Assembly: GCA_030015575.1 (NCBI GenBank)
Contig: JASDDO010000004.1
Span: 320,982,654 to 321,046,653, forward strand
From: Agapanthus africanus
Taxonomy: Eukaryota; Streptophyta; Magnoliopsida; Asparagales; Amaryllidaceae
Reading direction: 5' to 3'
Length of the DNA stretch: 64,000 nt
Positions 44,641 to 56,696 of the stretch are shown here, piece by piece; within the stretch, counting starts at the first letter, position 1; every line of letters starts with the position of its first letter. The notes below the pieces were generated by a model. That model was not told the DNA's origin. It saw nothing but the letters and a program-made list of their open reading frames with translations, and did no database searches. Made by a program: the position numbers and the translations under genes.

Positions 44641-46081
44641 CGTCCCATGCCGAAAACCGCCGACAATAGGGAAGTCCCCAAGTCAAGCTTTCGAAGTCTT
44701 CTAAGAAAAGGAAGAGGACTAAGAAGCCTGCTGAATATATCGACAAGCACACAGTCTTCCAGAGATATATAGACGCACTGGAAGAATACAATCCGAAAGC
44801 GCGAACGCCAGCCACACTTGAATTCCTCAAGCATATTTTTGAGGATGAGAACAGTGACGATGATGAGGAAAATGAGTCATCAGACGAAGCAGAGGAATGT
44901 GTAGCAAGCTGCCACATGATCTCCCATTCATCACTATATGATGAAGAAGCTCTGTCAGCGTCAGAAAGCAACGTGGATGAACTGGGGGCAGAATCGGCGC
45001 TAAACTCCTCGAAACTGCCGGAAGAATACTCGATTGAAAAGCTACTAAACGAAACTTTCCAAAAGTGCAAAGATGACCAAGAACGCGAGATGGCCATATA
45101 TGAAAATGCCAAATGACATCATTTGAATAAAGAAGCTGAGGCGAGGACAAGTCATAAATCTCTTCAACCAAACCAAAGCGTGCCTGCAGCAAATAAGAGC
45201 AAGGCTAAAGCTGAGAAGCGGTTTGCCAAGGCCATATCACTGGGGATGAGGCTACTATCTCTTATGATGTACACTCCTGAGGTCTTATATTTCGATGGTG
45301 GAGAGGGACACCTAAAATTCTGCGCATACCACCGAAAGATCGTTCATCCCATCGAGGAATGCAATGCCTTCAAGAAGTGGTGACAAGGATATGTTGCTCA
45401 CAGAAGACACTTCAAGAAGGAGAAGCGTGAAGCCCGCACTCATCGAGATGAGAACGGTGAAACGGAAGTGCACAAAGAAGCAACTGGCAGCTGTCATATG
45501 GCTGGTACCAGTTCAGAAAGGGAAAAATCTCGAGTTCTCACTTTCGGGAGCGATTCTGGGGATGAAATACCCCTCAACTCTCTCTTTGAAAGCTCTGCCT
45601 TGAAGACAGAAGAAGAGGAAAAAATTGCGAGAACATCCAGTTGCGTAACCACACGCTGCCTGAAACGAATCTCGGCCCGCAAATAAGGGTTCGAATAAAA
45701 AGGATAAAGGGAAAGGGAAAATGCCCGACGAGATTACCCTTGATGAAGAGGTGGCCAAAGAACTCGCCGCGAAAGACCTGCCTTTGAAAACTAAGGTGGA
45801 TTATAATGTCCTTGCGTAGCTGAGGAAAATACCTTCATAATTGAGCATATTGGATGCTTTGCTCATGTCCAAAGAGGTACGGGACTCCTTGATCAAAGCT
45901 TTGCAAGAGCCCGATCAGTTTCAAGCCTTTCTCGTAGAAGAAACGATGAAAAATGAATTGGCGGAGGTCCATACGGCTGACATCACATTCAACGATGAAG
46001 ATCTGCTCCTCGGTACTTGCGAGCATAATCGGTCGCTATATGTCATCGGATATTTCCATGACGTTGATTGTTGCTAAGTTT
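44641..46081 (+). pseudogene. Tat-like element gag C-terminal/linker region
   Basis: Lysine/glutamate-rich, low-complexity coding-like sequence with acidic runs (near 44840-44900). Near 45320-45385 is a second CxxH...C motif, FCAYHRKIVHPIEECNAFKKW. No protease core was identified before the element is cut by F at 46082. Confidence 0.6.
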
Positions 46082-47477
46082 TGTGATCAAAGAATTAATT
46101 ACCGCAATCAAGAACGGCGTCGCTTGGTAGCTAGCCGGTGAGTACGGGTCGGTCCACAGGGATTTTGTGTATTCTCAATTTGTTCTAACGAGTTAATTCC
46201 AAATGGTGTTGGGATGATTATCACTAAAAATTAAGTTGATTTAGACTAGGATTAGAATCTTGCTAGGGTTAGGTTTAGGTTAAGTTTGGAAATTTAAGAT
46301 TTCCCACCGCTTTCAATGACCTAATTTAGATCTATTTAGGTGTTATGGTAATAATTAATAAAGGGGATTAGGACGATCGGGAAGAAACAATGTTTCTTCC
46401 TCTAGGTCCTTGTCCGTCCTTTCTTAATTCTTACCCTAACCTCCATGGAAAACACGCACAACCGGTCTTTTAAACTATGGTATCACCGTTATCTCGTGGG
46501 GTAGGGTGCCGTAGGGAGCGGTGTGTGTATGTATGCATGGAGTCCTATGAATTAATATGTGATGGGTAAGAAAGGGGTGAGAGATTTTCATCTCTCAAAC
46601 CTTTCCTATTCCTAACCTTAACAAGTGAGAAACTGCTCACTCATTAGGGGATTGATAAAAGACATGTTTTTTTTTATGAGTTTTCAAATTAAAAAGACTA
46701 ACTATCTAAACTACGGCAGATTAATAAAAGTGCTAACTAATTAACTAGGGCAGATAATAAAAACTATACTAAGGCAGAAAGAAAATTAAGAACTAGGGCA
46801 ATGAAAAAAAATCTACTTACTTTATTTGATTCTCTCACAACATTACAAATGATTTCTGAATTTTGATCAATGAAAAGAGGCATACCTCCAAAAAAGGTTT
46901 AGGATTTCTATTTATAAATTATAGAAACCCTAGGGTTACATTCGATTCACATCTGCATTTACAATTTTACCCTAAAGAAGACTAGTCAACGCACCGCCAC
47001 ACCGCCACGATTTTTCACCGACACGGGCTTATTATGGCCATGGAACCGCGGCCAAACCTATGTTTGGAGGGCTTATGGGCACTGCTTCTCTGGTAATTCT
47101 CATGTTGCTTTTTCCTTGGCTTTTCTTCACTTGGTTTCTCAGATTGTCTTCTAGTTTTCTTCCAGATTTCCACAGTGCATAATGTCGTGGACTTTACCGT
47201 TCGCTTCGTGTCGAAGTCTTGAACCTTGCGCTGCCTTTGTACTTTGTGAACTTGTTCATTGATTCTTCGTTTATTCTCCAAACTGTAGGCTTGATCAAGA
47301 TTCTTCCATTTTTTGGTCGTAGTCTCACTTTTGTATCGTCTTTTCATCATTTTCACTGTTTTTATTCCGAGAACCTGTAAACTGCAACTATGTGGTAAAC
47401 ATGGATCAAACGCACCTGTTTATTTGTAAAATGAATAAGAATGGGAACTATAATAATGCAAAATTATGATCTTAACA
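46082..47477 (-). repeat. 3' LTR of element F (~1.4 kb)
   Basis: Plus strand TGTGATCAAAG...GATCTTAACA. The right edge is fixed by the adjoining polypurine tract. The left edge is placed by the TG start and by similarity to the ends of the D and E LTRs, uncertain by a few bases. TATA-like ATTTATAAATAG (minus) near 46907-46918. Confidence 0.82.
47036..47053. promoter_or_regulatory. GC palindrome, LTR of F
   Basis: GGCCATGGAACCGCGGCC, preceded by TTAT and followed by AAACCTATGTTTGG. The spacer matches that of the copia C pair (AAATGTATGTGTTTGG). The second palindrome is not recognisable here. Confidence 0.65.
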
Positions 47478-47493
47478 AATACCCCCAAACTTA
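47478..47493 (-). other. Polypurine tract of element F
   Basis: Minus strand TAAGTTTGGGGGTATT, directly next to LTR start TGTTAAGATC. Confidence 0.9.
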
Positions 47494-48241
47494 TCTTTTG
47501 CTCGTCCTCGAGCAAACCTAGTTTTATTCTTGAAAAAGACCTAGTCTCACTTTCGCAGGGAAACGCGATTGCACTGAGCTCGTGCAACAAGCCATTAAAT
47601 CTCTACGTGTCCCCAGTAGTAGGAGTGTTGTCTCCTGAGGGTTTTCAGCGGATACTACCCACAAAATCCTATCAATTCGGCCCATTGACTTTTATTCTCC
47701 AATTAGGTTTTCTAACAAGAAACTCTATTATCTTTGACTCAGAAATTATCAACCCGTATTTTTCACGCTTACTTATTATTTAACTTAAGATTATATATAT
47801 TCTTGTAAATTTACTTAGCTTTCAGCATCTTTTAAGTTTTCCTTCTAGGGTTTTATCTCAACTTAGGAATTTCTATCATCTCTACTAAAGATACAAGTCC
47901 TATTTTTCATTTCTATCTCTTATCTAAACCCCAATCACATACCCCTACGCGTGTGTATATATCACCCGTACACTTGGAAATTCAAATCAAGCTATTATAC
48001 TCTTGTCCATCGTCCAAAATACTTTTCAATTGGTGAATTTTTAGATGAAATTTCTCACACATTCTTCATGCGACCGTTAATACTTCTTGAGGTACCAATG
48101 ACCGATTACAAAATGAGTTTGCACATTAAGGCGTAATTCCTAGTCTTGTAATACCTAAGGCTTTTAGCAGTGACTCCCAAACCAGTTGGTCTAAGGCACT
48201 AGGTGATAAAACACCCTTGCTAAATATTTTTTCTATTTATG
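47494..48241 (-). other. 3' untranslated region of element F, outer piece
   Basis: Non-coding, collinear with D (24364-24790) and E (57760-58180 reversed). Continues after E at 60076. Confidence 0.8.
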
Positions 48242-48246
48242 CAGCC
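48242..48246. repeat. Target site duplication of element E, left copy
   Basis: CAGCC, repeated at 60071-60075. Confidence 0.93.
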
Positions 48247-48644
48247 TGATCAGTCGAAAATACTGCATTTTTTACATAGCAATTTCCCTATCATTTGCAC
48301 TCATCTAGAGCTGTTCGGCATTCATATAGCACATAATAGAAAAACAGTCGTAAAATACCAGATTGCATGTGTTATATTCTAAAACCGGCATTTTTAGGGA
48401 AATTGACTGTATTTCATGGCATCGCATCATTCTTGTGTAGCGCAACTTGTGTTTCGAAGTCTGTGCAGCAAATTCTAGGAGAATGGCCAAATTTGTGAAA
48501 CAAGTACTGTTAAAAAGACGTCAACTCAGGGATTTGAAATCTGGCAATAATCTAGAAGGCATTCAGAGATTCAATATATCAGCAAAATACCAACATGTTA
48601 TCAGAAATCCACAGCTGAAGATTGAAGCTCTAAAGAAGCCAAAT

Positions 48645-48691
48645 GGCCGCGGTTCCGCGGCCGGAGCCGCCTTGCGCTGCGGAACCGCGGC
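48645..48691. promoter_or_regulatory. GC palindrome pair, 5' LTR of E
   Basis: GGCCGCGGTTCCGCGGCC (48645-48662) and GCTGCGGAACCGCGGC (48676-48691), inverted to each other, about 325-370 bp upstream of the TATA box. Confidence 0.85.
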
Positions 48692-49014
48692 TAACTTGCC
48701 ACGTCATCAGCACTTCTTCAGCTTAGCCCTCTTCTCCCAAGTCAAGTACCCCTTTAAGCTACTGCAATTGCCAGAACACTCCAGAACATTCTGCCAGATC
48801 AGCAAGTCCTTTGATCTAAGCTAATGATGTCCAAGCTTCCAAAGAAAGCTTCACCCTAACTACCTTAAGAGCCTAGAACCTTCTCCCTAACCTCCTAGCT
48901 TAAGGTGGAAGCTAAACCCTAACTAACTAGTTCTAGAGGCTTCTACCTAATTAACTAGCTTACAAGAGAAGCTAACCTAATCCAAGCTTCTTAAGGAAGC
49001 TAATCATTCCTAAA

Positions 49015-49026
49015 CCTATAAAAAGG
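49015..49026 (+). promoter_or_regulatory. TATA box, 5' LTR of E
   Basis: CCTATAAAAAGG, conserved in the 3' LTR at 58966-58977 with one change. Likely RNA polymerase II start about 30 bp downstream. Confidence 0.75.
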
Positions 49027-50120
49027 ACCTTAGGCCTCACTTGAAAAGGTTGTTGATTGTTGTTGAAATTCTATCACTCTATCAACCCAACACTTGCCAC
49101 CTCCAAACCCTAACCCTAATCCAATAAAGAAATCAAAGTTCAAGATTCTTTGAGTTCAAGCAAAGCAAGCCTTCAACCATCCTTTAGAAGCGAAGCCAGA
49201 CTTCATCGGAGCATGAGATCCAAGCCGATCCGCGACTCAAGGAGCCGAAGCGACGCCAAATTCGACGATCTTGTTCCCTTCTCAAATTCTTGTAGTTCTT
49301 TGAGCAAAATGTAACAAGTTTTTGAATAAATAAAGATGAGATTCTTTTAACTTGCTTATCTTTCAATTCAAGCATTATGATTCAACTTCAATTCTTGAAT
49401 GTATTCTTTGTGATGATGCTTGAGTAAAACTCCGCTCGTGGAGGAGTCAAGACGATCGGCAGAATGATGATGTTGACGAATCTTTAAACATTTTCTTAAA
49501 TCCTATAATGATTGTAAATTCTTGAAAATTGAATGATCGATGATCTAGTTTCGGTGTGAAATGCTTTCTTGATTATTTTCGCACGGAACTAGAGATCAAC
49601 GATCGATCATTCAATTTCCTAGAAGCTATCTTGTGAATGTGATTCATCGAAAGGACAAAGGATAAGATGAGGACCCTAGTTCCTCGCAAGATCCTTAATC
49701 CTCGATAAATCGACATCGACCTAGCATCAATTCGTTAATGGATAAGAAAAAGTAATTTCTAGTCTTCTTCACATCTAAGATCTAATCGACTCCTACGAGC
49801 TTCACTTCAATTCTTGAAACTTAAATCGATTGGAATTATATCAATTCTTGATTCTTGATTTTTAATTCTTTCTGATTCTTGATTAGATCTAGTTGATTCT
49901 TGAAATTCATTGATATAAATCTTGAATCGTTTGCTTTTCTTTTCTATTAAATTTTCAATTCAAACAAAACATATACGAACGAATCGCACAATCCCTGTGG
50001 ACAATCCGCACTTACTAACGCGCTACAAACCGACACCATTATTGATTGCGGTCAAATAATTCTTTGATTGTGATTTCTATTCATTTTCTAAACCGACACA
50101 CAAAGAAAGGATCAATCAAA

Positions 50121-50138
50121 TGGTGCCGTTGCCGAGGA
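50121..50138 (+). other. Primer binding site of element E
   Basis: TGGTGCCGTTGCCGAGGA, two bases inside the 5' LTR, Athila-type with small variation from the site of D. Confidence 0.93.
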
Positions 50139-51280
50139 TCGTGCGCTAATTCGTTCTTTGTTTGAAATTTGAATTGAAAGATTTATTCCATTATAATTTT
50201 GAGATCAAAATTCACGCAAAATCTAAACGTGTTGTTGTGATTTGATTACGAGGAAATCTGGAAGCTGTGGAGCAAGTGAATTTTTTTTCAAAATATTGCA
50301 GAGGACTCAGGGGCTGAACAGAAGCTCTCTGGAAAAATTTCATACAGTGAACATTACCTACGGCCGCGCACCCACGGTGTAAGCCATCAATTGCGGCGGT
50401 TCCGCGCCTTGGTGGGAGCCTCTCAGTGCAATTTTCTCTCCTCTCAGGTCCTTTAAAACTTTCTTATCTCCTTCTCTGTCTGCTCCAATGAACAATTTTC
50501 TGCAGGCTTCTTTGCAAAAATCGCAGCACCGCAAAAAGCAAAATAAATTGTGCGTGTTTTTGGTTTTGTGGTTGTTTGCATATTAATACGGACATTAAGG
50601 TGCACGACCAAATCCAGATTAGGTGGGGAGTTCATTACCCTTCCTAAGCCCCAAAAATCACAAACTTGCATCCGCATTTACCCTCATTAATTAAAAAAGA
50701 TCTAGAGATGACTCTAAGGACCGTCGTGCTCACTTAGGACAAGATAAGGCCGTGGGTAATTCATTGCTTATCCGCGTTTCTTTTGTGGTGTCTAAGGCAA
50801 GTGTGTCGAAGGCTAGTGGTTACTTAATTAGGCCCACTACTTTCGTAGTGGAGAACCTCCCACTTACCTGGCACTTACCTGGTCACAGGAGAGACAAAGA
50901 GGCAGTGGAGAATTTATCCTGCGACTTGTCTTTTGGCAGTTAGGAGCGGTCTAGAGCTTTGACCTAGGTGACCCCTAGAATTAGGGTTTTGCTTGTTGCA
51001 TTTGTTGTGATCGTATCATATTTTCAAAAATCCGTATCATTTTTCAAAACAAACACCGCATTCATTCATTTCCCCTAATTATAAGTCACGCTGCCACTTG
51101 TACTAACCCTTTTTAGTGCAAGATAGGCTGGACACGGGATTCTAGTGCCCGTTTAGTCCGCGTTCCCCCTATCGACTCCGAAGTCGGTATTTCTCCATTT
51201 ACTTATTCTTTACCCACCACCACACCCACACCGATGGATCCATCTCCATCGAATTTCTTTTCCACTAATCTGCCGCCGTC
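50139..51280 (+). other. Leader of element E
   Basis: About 1.1 kb non-coding. It contains the GC pair (50361-50408) and the Athila module shared with D and LTR A (50780-50900), then AT-rich DNA before gag. No gene. Confidence 0.75.
50361..50408. promoter_or_regulatory. GC palindrome pair, leader of E
   Basis: CGGCCGCGCACCCACGG (50361-50377) and TTGCGGCGGTTCCGCGCC (50391-50408), diverged, 240-290 bp downstream of the primer site, the same offset as in D. Confidence 0.65.
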
Positions 51281-53100
51281 CGTTGGTGCGCAGAATCCAC
51301 CCCGCATCTCTCTCTAAGAGAGGTGCTATCATTTGCGAGGTCCTCTTTCAACCTGCTTATCCATTCCACCAGCCAACAGGGATAATTTTGAGATTAAACC
51401 CCAATACATCAACCTTCTACCCAAATTCCCCGGTCTCGAGACTGAAGACGCATACGTCTTTATCACCAAATTTGAAAACGTATGCGCAATGATGGGTACG
51501 TCACAACTTTCTATGGATGCTATGCGTCTACGACTTCTTCCATTTACCTTGTGCGATATAGCCGAGAAGTGGCTATATAACACTACTGCACATTCCATTA
51601 CGAATTGGGAAGAATCCGTTGCGGCATTCCTTAAGAAATTCTACCCTATGCAAAAGACAGCTCGAATCCGTAGCGAACTAAATCAATTCACCCAGCTTCC
51701 GACTGAACCATTATCGAAATGCTTTGAACGCTTCAAGGATCTTTTGGTTCAATGTCCACATCACGGCATCCCGAGATGGGATCTTTGCCGAATCATTTAT
51801 GAGGGCATTAACCCAAACACTAAACAGAACCTTGAAAACATGTGTCAAGGCACCTTTATGACCAAGGATGATGGGGAAGCTTGGAAATTTTTAGAAGAGT
51901 TCGCTGAAAAATCCTTACAGTGGGAGAGTGGAACCTAGTCATCGTCTAGGGGTGGCGTACACCAAATTGACGTGTCCATAGGTGTTCGAGCTGAGATGGC
52001 AGCAATGCAAAAGAAGCTCGAAGCTATGGAACACAAATTTTTAGCAGCCTCCCTAAATCCGATGTCGCTCCCCAAAACTATATGTGGGTGCTGTTCTGAT
52101 CCTTCTCACTTAACGGAAGAATGTCCATTAAACTCTCCGTTTCAAGGTCACGAGCATACCAATGCCGCATTTCAAAGACCTAGAAACGATCCATATTCTT
52201 CCACGTACAATCAGGGTTGGAGGAATCACCCGAATTTTTCTTGGAACCAACAACAACAACATCAAAACACGGTTCTAAGCCAAAATCAATTCCAAAGGGC
52301 TCTTCCACCACAACAGCAACCACTTCAACTTACTCAGCACCCCTACCAGTCACAAAATTTTCAAAACCAGGTCAACACTCCTGCACCGTCTAATCCTATA
52401 ACCTGTTCTGACGAGTTATCTCAATTCACTCAAACCATGAAATAACTTTTGTCAAATTTCATAGAGGTGTCGATTGACGTTAGGTCTTCCGTCAGTGAGA
52501 TAAAGAAAAACTCAGCGTCCCAAGCTGAGAGTATCAGATCGATGGAAGCTGAAATTGCACGACTTAAAGATGAAATGAGTGCGAGAGAAAAAGGGAAACT
52601 TCCGTCTCAATCCCTACCGAATCCTGGGCATTACAATGTAAATGCCGTCACAACGTTGAGATCAGGAAGAGTGCTGAATAACCATGTTGGGGAAGAAATT
52701 GATGATATTGAAAATCCTATCAATAACACCCCGGCTGAGAGCTTTCCTCACACACACACTTCTACTTCTGATCCTTGTTCTTCTACCCCACCGCCTTCTC
52801 ACGAGCCTATTCTCCGTTTCCTACTAGGCTCGACACCTCAGCACAGCTCTTCTAGTCCTTCACAGACGATCCCCACTCCTCTTTTGGGATCACGTCTACC
52901 CCCACTTCCTTCTCCTATGATGGACCCAGCGCTTATTGCTAAAGCTCCTTACCCGAATCGGTTAAGGGGTAACAAATCGAGTCCACATATAGAGAAAATT
53001 ATGGAAATGTTCAAACAGGTTAACATCAACATCCCTCTCCTAGATGCGATTCAACAAGTCCCCGCTTATGCGAAAATTCTTAAGGACTTGTGCACTAGAA
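51281..53100 (+). pseudogene. Element E gag remnant
   Basis: Athila-type gag. The capsid core has INLLPKFPGLETEDAYVFI, LRLLPFTLCDIAEKWLYN, FLKKFYPMQKTARIRSELN and YEGINPNTKQNLENM segments. A zinc-knuckle-like CGCCSDPSHLTEEC follows near 52085-52130, then a Q/N/P-rich stretch, a coiled-coil-like segment (AEIARLKDEMSAREK), and a region before the protease with PYPNRLRGNK. Gag builds the particle and packages RNA. Broken. Confidence 0.88.
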
Positions 53101-53114
53101 AGAGGAAGACTTAA

Positions 53115-53640
53115 GTGCCGAAGAAGGTCTTTATGTCTAATAACATTAGTACTGCTTTTATCCCTCAGCTACCAAAGAAACGTAAGGACCCAGGATGTCC
53201 TACGATATCGATTTCTATTGGGGGTAAAAACATCAACCGTGCTCTTTTAGACCCTGGCGCAAGTGTTAACCTACTTCCATATTCTGTCTATGAGCAGTTA
53301 GGGATTGGAGAGTTGAAACCAGCTCACTGCACTCTCCAAATGGCAAACCGTTCAATCACCAAACCTAGAGGTGAACTAGAGGATGTGTTAATAAAGGTCG
53401 GGGAATTTGTATTCCTTGTGGACTTCATTGTACTCGATACACAACCTGTAGCGAACCTCCGGAGCCAAATTCCGGTGATTTTGGGTCGACCATTCCTTGA
53501 CACTTCCAATGTTGTCATTAACTGTAGAAACGGTTCAATGAACTTATCTTTTGGAAATATGACCATTGAACTGAATATCTACAAAGTTGGAAGTCAGCCA
53601 TCAGAACCCTCTGCACATATCCTTGATGTGTGCTCTGTCC
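53115..53640 (+). pseudogene. Element E aspartic protease
   Basis: The retropepsin active-site motif is LLDPGASVNLLPYSVYE (near 53240-53300), followed by a LQMANRSITKPRGELEDVL stretch and the ILGRPFLDTSNVVI segment. These are the hallmarks of Athila protease, which cuts the Gag-Pol polyprotein. It lies between gag and RT. Confidence 0.88.
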
Positions 53641-55040
53641 ACAAGATTGCTCCCGAAAGTTGCGGAGTTGATGAATTTTGCTTTAGAGATCTCGACGACA
53701 CTACCACATCACTGTTTGACCTTGCACATGATCTTAGTGAGGACACCTTTCCCACACTTGAGTCTGACACTCCTGACTTATCACCACCCGAGTCTGTATC
53801 TTTCACAGGCTATGAGCTTCTTTGTGACTCCGAAAATCACTCAATGATCCCACCTTCTATTATTTCTCCGCCAGCATTAGATCTCAAAATTTTACCTTCT
53901 CATCTTAAATATGCTTATTTAGGTGAGAATGAGTCTTTACCGGTTATCATATCCACTTCTCTAGCATCAGAGCAAGAGAATGCACTTTTATCGGTATTGA
54001 GATCTAATAGGGAGGCGTTTGGTTGGACTACGGCGGACATCAAAGGGATTAGTCCCTTAATTGTTGAACATCATATACATGTGATGGATGATGCCAGACC
54101 AACTCGAGAACCACAGAGACGGTTGAACCCCGTCATGAAGGAAGTGGTGATGAAAGAGATCGTCAAATGCCTTGATAATGGTATTATATACCCAATCTCC
54201 GATAGCCAATGGGTGAGTCCTATACATGTCGTCCCTAAGAAATCCGGCATCACTGTTATTACCAATGAGGCAAATGAGTTGATTTAGACACGCGCCCAAA
54301 CTGGGTGGCGTGTATGTATTGATTACAGAAAACTCAATGCTGCTACGAGGAAAGACCACTTTCCTCTACCTTTCATTGATCAGATACTGGAACGCTTAGC
54401 AGGACGTGAGTATTATTACTTTATAGATGGATACTCTGGCTATAATTAGGTCCTCATAGCCAAAAAGGATCAAGATAAAACCACTTTTACTTGTCCTTTT
54501 GGTACCTTTGCTTATAGACGCATGCCCTTTGGGTTATGCAATGCTCCCGCTACCTTTTAGCGGTGTATGATGGGGATATTCTCTGACATGGTCGAGAATT
54601 TTTTGGAGATTTTTATGGACGATTTCTCGATTTTCGGAGACTCTTTTTTTGATTGCCTATCGAATCTTGACGCGGTTCTTACTCGTTGCAAAGAGAAGAA
54701 CTTAACCTTGAATTGGGAAAAATGCCATTTCATGGTCCAAGAGGGAATTGTGCTTGGACATGTTATTTCACAGAAAGGCATTGAGGTTGACAGAGCTAAG
54801 ATAGATGTCATTCAAAACCTTTCTCATCCCAAAAGCGTCAAGGATATCCGATCATTTCTTGGCCATGCGGGCTTTTATAGGAGATTCATTAAGGATTTTA
54901 GCAAAATTGCTAGACTTTTAACTCTTCTCTTGGCCAAGGATACAACCTTCCACTTTGACTCGGATTGTGAGGCAGCATTCGACTCACTCAAACACTCCCT
55001 CACTACAGCCCCCGTTCTATCGTCTCCAAATTGGGACTAA
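53641..55040 (+). pseudogene. Element E reverse transcriptase
   Basis: Linker, then RT motifs of Athila: IYPISDSQWVSPIHVVPKK, VCIDYRKLN, the FGLCNAPATF palm segment, the catalytic FMDDFSIFGDSF, NWEKCHFMVQEGIVLGH, and SFLGHAGFYRRFIKDFSK of the thumb/connection. Copies element RNA to DNA. Broken. Confidence 0.88.
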
Positions 55041-55410
55041 CCCTTTGAGCTGATATGTGATGCATCCGATTTTGCAGTTGGTGCAGTCTTAGGACAACAC
55101 ATTGAAAAGATGCCACACGTGATCTATTATGCGAGTAAGACCCTGAATGATGCTCAAATTAACTATACAACTACCGAAAAAGAACTTTTGGCGGTTGTAT
55201 TTGTATTAGAAAAATTCAGGCCTTACTAGATTGGCTCACCAATAGTTGTGTACACTGACCACTCCGCCTTGAAACATCTTCTGGCGAAGAAAGATGCTAA
55301 AGGTAGGCTAATACGTTGGATCCTTCTATTACAAGAATTTGATCTTGTTATCAAAGATAAGAAATGATGTGAAAACGTTGTAGCCGACCATCTTTCACGC
55401 ATCTCTTCTT
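55041..55410 (+). pseudogene. Element E RNase H
   Basis: Contains CDASDFAVGAVLGQ, VIYYASKTLNDAQINYTTTE and [12 protein letters not shown], the standard Ty3/gypsy RNase H motifs, between RT and integrase. Removes RNA from the hybrid during reverse transcription. Confidence 0.87.
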
Positions 55411-56696
55411 CACCCGTGACCCTGCCGATCAATGATTCGTTTCCAGACGAACAACTCTTGAGCGTATCCAATGAACCTTGGTTCAGGGATATTGCGAATT
55501 ATCTTGTCATGGGACTTATACCTAGCGATTGGTCAAAACAGGAAAAATACCGTTTTCTATCCCAAGTAAAACACTTTTACTGGGACGATCCATATCTGTT
55601 TAAGTATTGTCCTGATCAGATCATTCGCCGATGTGTCCCGAATGGGGAGTTCAAGAGTGTTCTATCTTTCTGTCATGATCAGGCATGTGGGGGTCACTTC
55701 GGTCCTAAAAAGACGGCGGAGAAGGTTTTGCAATGCGGATTTTATTGGCCGACCTTGTTCAAGGACGCATTTGAGTATTGCAAAACCTGTACACAGTGTC
55801 AGTACATGGGTAGAATTTCCCGGAGAAATGAAATGCCTCAGCAACCCATCTTAGTGGTTGAAATTTTCGATGTTTGGGGCATTGACTTTATGGGTCCCTT
55901 TCCCAACTCCTTTGGGAATTTGTACATACTGCTGGCGGTTGATTACGTCTCAAAGTGGGTTGAAGCCATTCCATGTCGCACTAATGACAAGAAGGTTGTC
56001 ATTAAGTTCTTAAAAGAAAATATCTTTTCGCGATTTCGACACCCACGCGCTATCATTAGGGATAACGGGACACATTTCTGCAACAGGTCTTTCGAGACTC
56101 TGATGCGGAAATACGCAATCAACCACAGACTTTCTACACCCTATCATCCCCAAACGAGCGGGCAGGCTGAGATTTCGAATAGATAGATCAAACAAATCTT
56201 GGAGAAGACTGTTGCTAAGAATAGAAAAGATTGGTCGACCAAACTGACGGATGCTCTTTGGGCATTCCGAACTGCATTTAAAACCGATCTAGGGATGTTT
56301 CCATATAGGTTAGTGTTTGGGAAGGCATGTCACTTGCCAGTCGAGATTGAGCATAAAGCATTGTGGGCTATTAAGGAAATCAACTTTGACCTAAACCAAG
56401 CCTGCAACTTTCGGAAGCTGCAATTAAATGAGCTAAGCGAACTCCGCGATTAAGCTTAAGATAACGCTGTAATCGTAAAGAATAGGACCAAGGTTTTTCA
56501 CGATAAAAACATTTTGAGAAAAACATTTACACCTGGTGAGCATGTCCTTCTTTATGATTCACGACCACACCTTCACGCGGGTAAGCTTCGATCTCGGTGG
56601 AAGGGACCTTTTGTTGTGTGGTCTGTATACCCGCACGGGGCAGTAGAGGTAGAAAATGTTCAGAACGACACATTTTTCAAAGTGAATGGACATTGA
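55411..56696 (+). pseudogene. Element E integrase
   Basis: HHCC zinc region ([18 protein letters not shown]...CKTCTQC), catalytic core with [19 protein letters not shown] and [17 protein letters not shown], then the [17 protein letters not shown] segment typical of Athila and an SH3-like C-terminus (SRWKGPFVVWSVYPHGAVE). Inserts cDNA into the chromosome. Broken. Confidence 0.88.

Larger units (their letters stand above)
40448..46081 (+). mobile_element. Tat-like Ty3/gypsy element, 5' part
   Basis: LTR, primer site TGGCACGCCCAGTGGGATC, and a gag with SVFNRL repeats, the AWYDQIKYLPGYTILKF core motif and a C-terminal CxxH...C motif. All are known from the Tat/Retand side of plant Ty3/gypsy. It is cut at 46082 by the LTR of element F. 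Pol is not visible. Broken, with several breaks. Age cannot be read because only one LTR is present. Confidence 0.8.
48247..50118 (+). repeat. 5' LTR of element E
   Basis: Starts TGATCAGTCG and ends AAGGATCAATCA. It contains the GC pair (48645-48691) and a TATA box (CCTATAAAAAGG, 49015-49026) with a downstream leader rich in CTTGATTCTTGA-type words. Confidence 0.95.

Noticed and set aside
44152-45758. Minus-strand ORFs opposite the Tat-like gag
   Set aside because: Shadows of the gag coding strand; serine/leucine-rich antisense translations without motifs.
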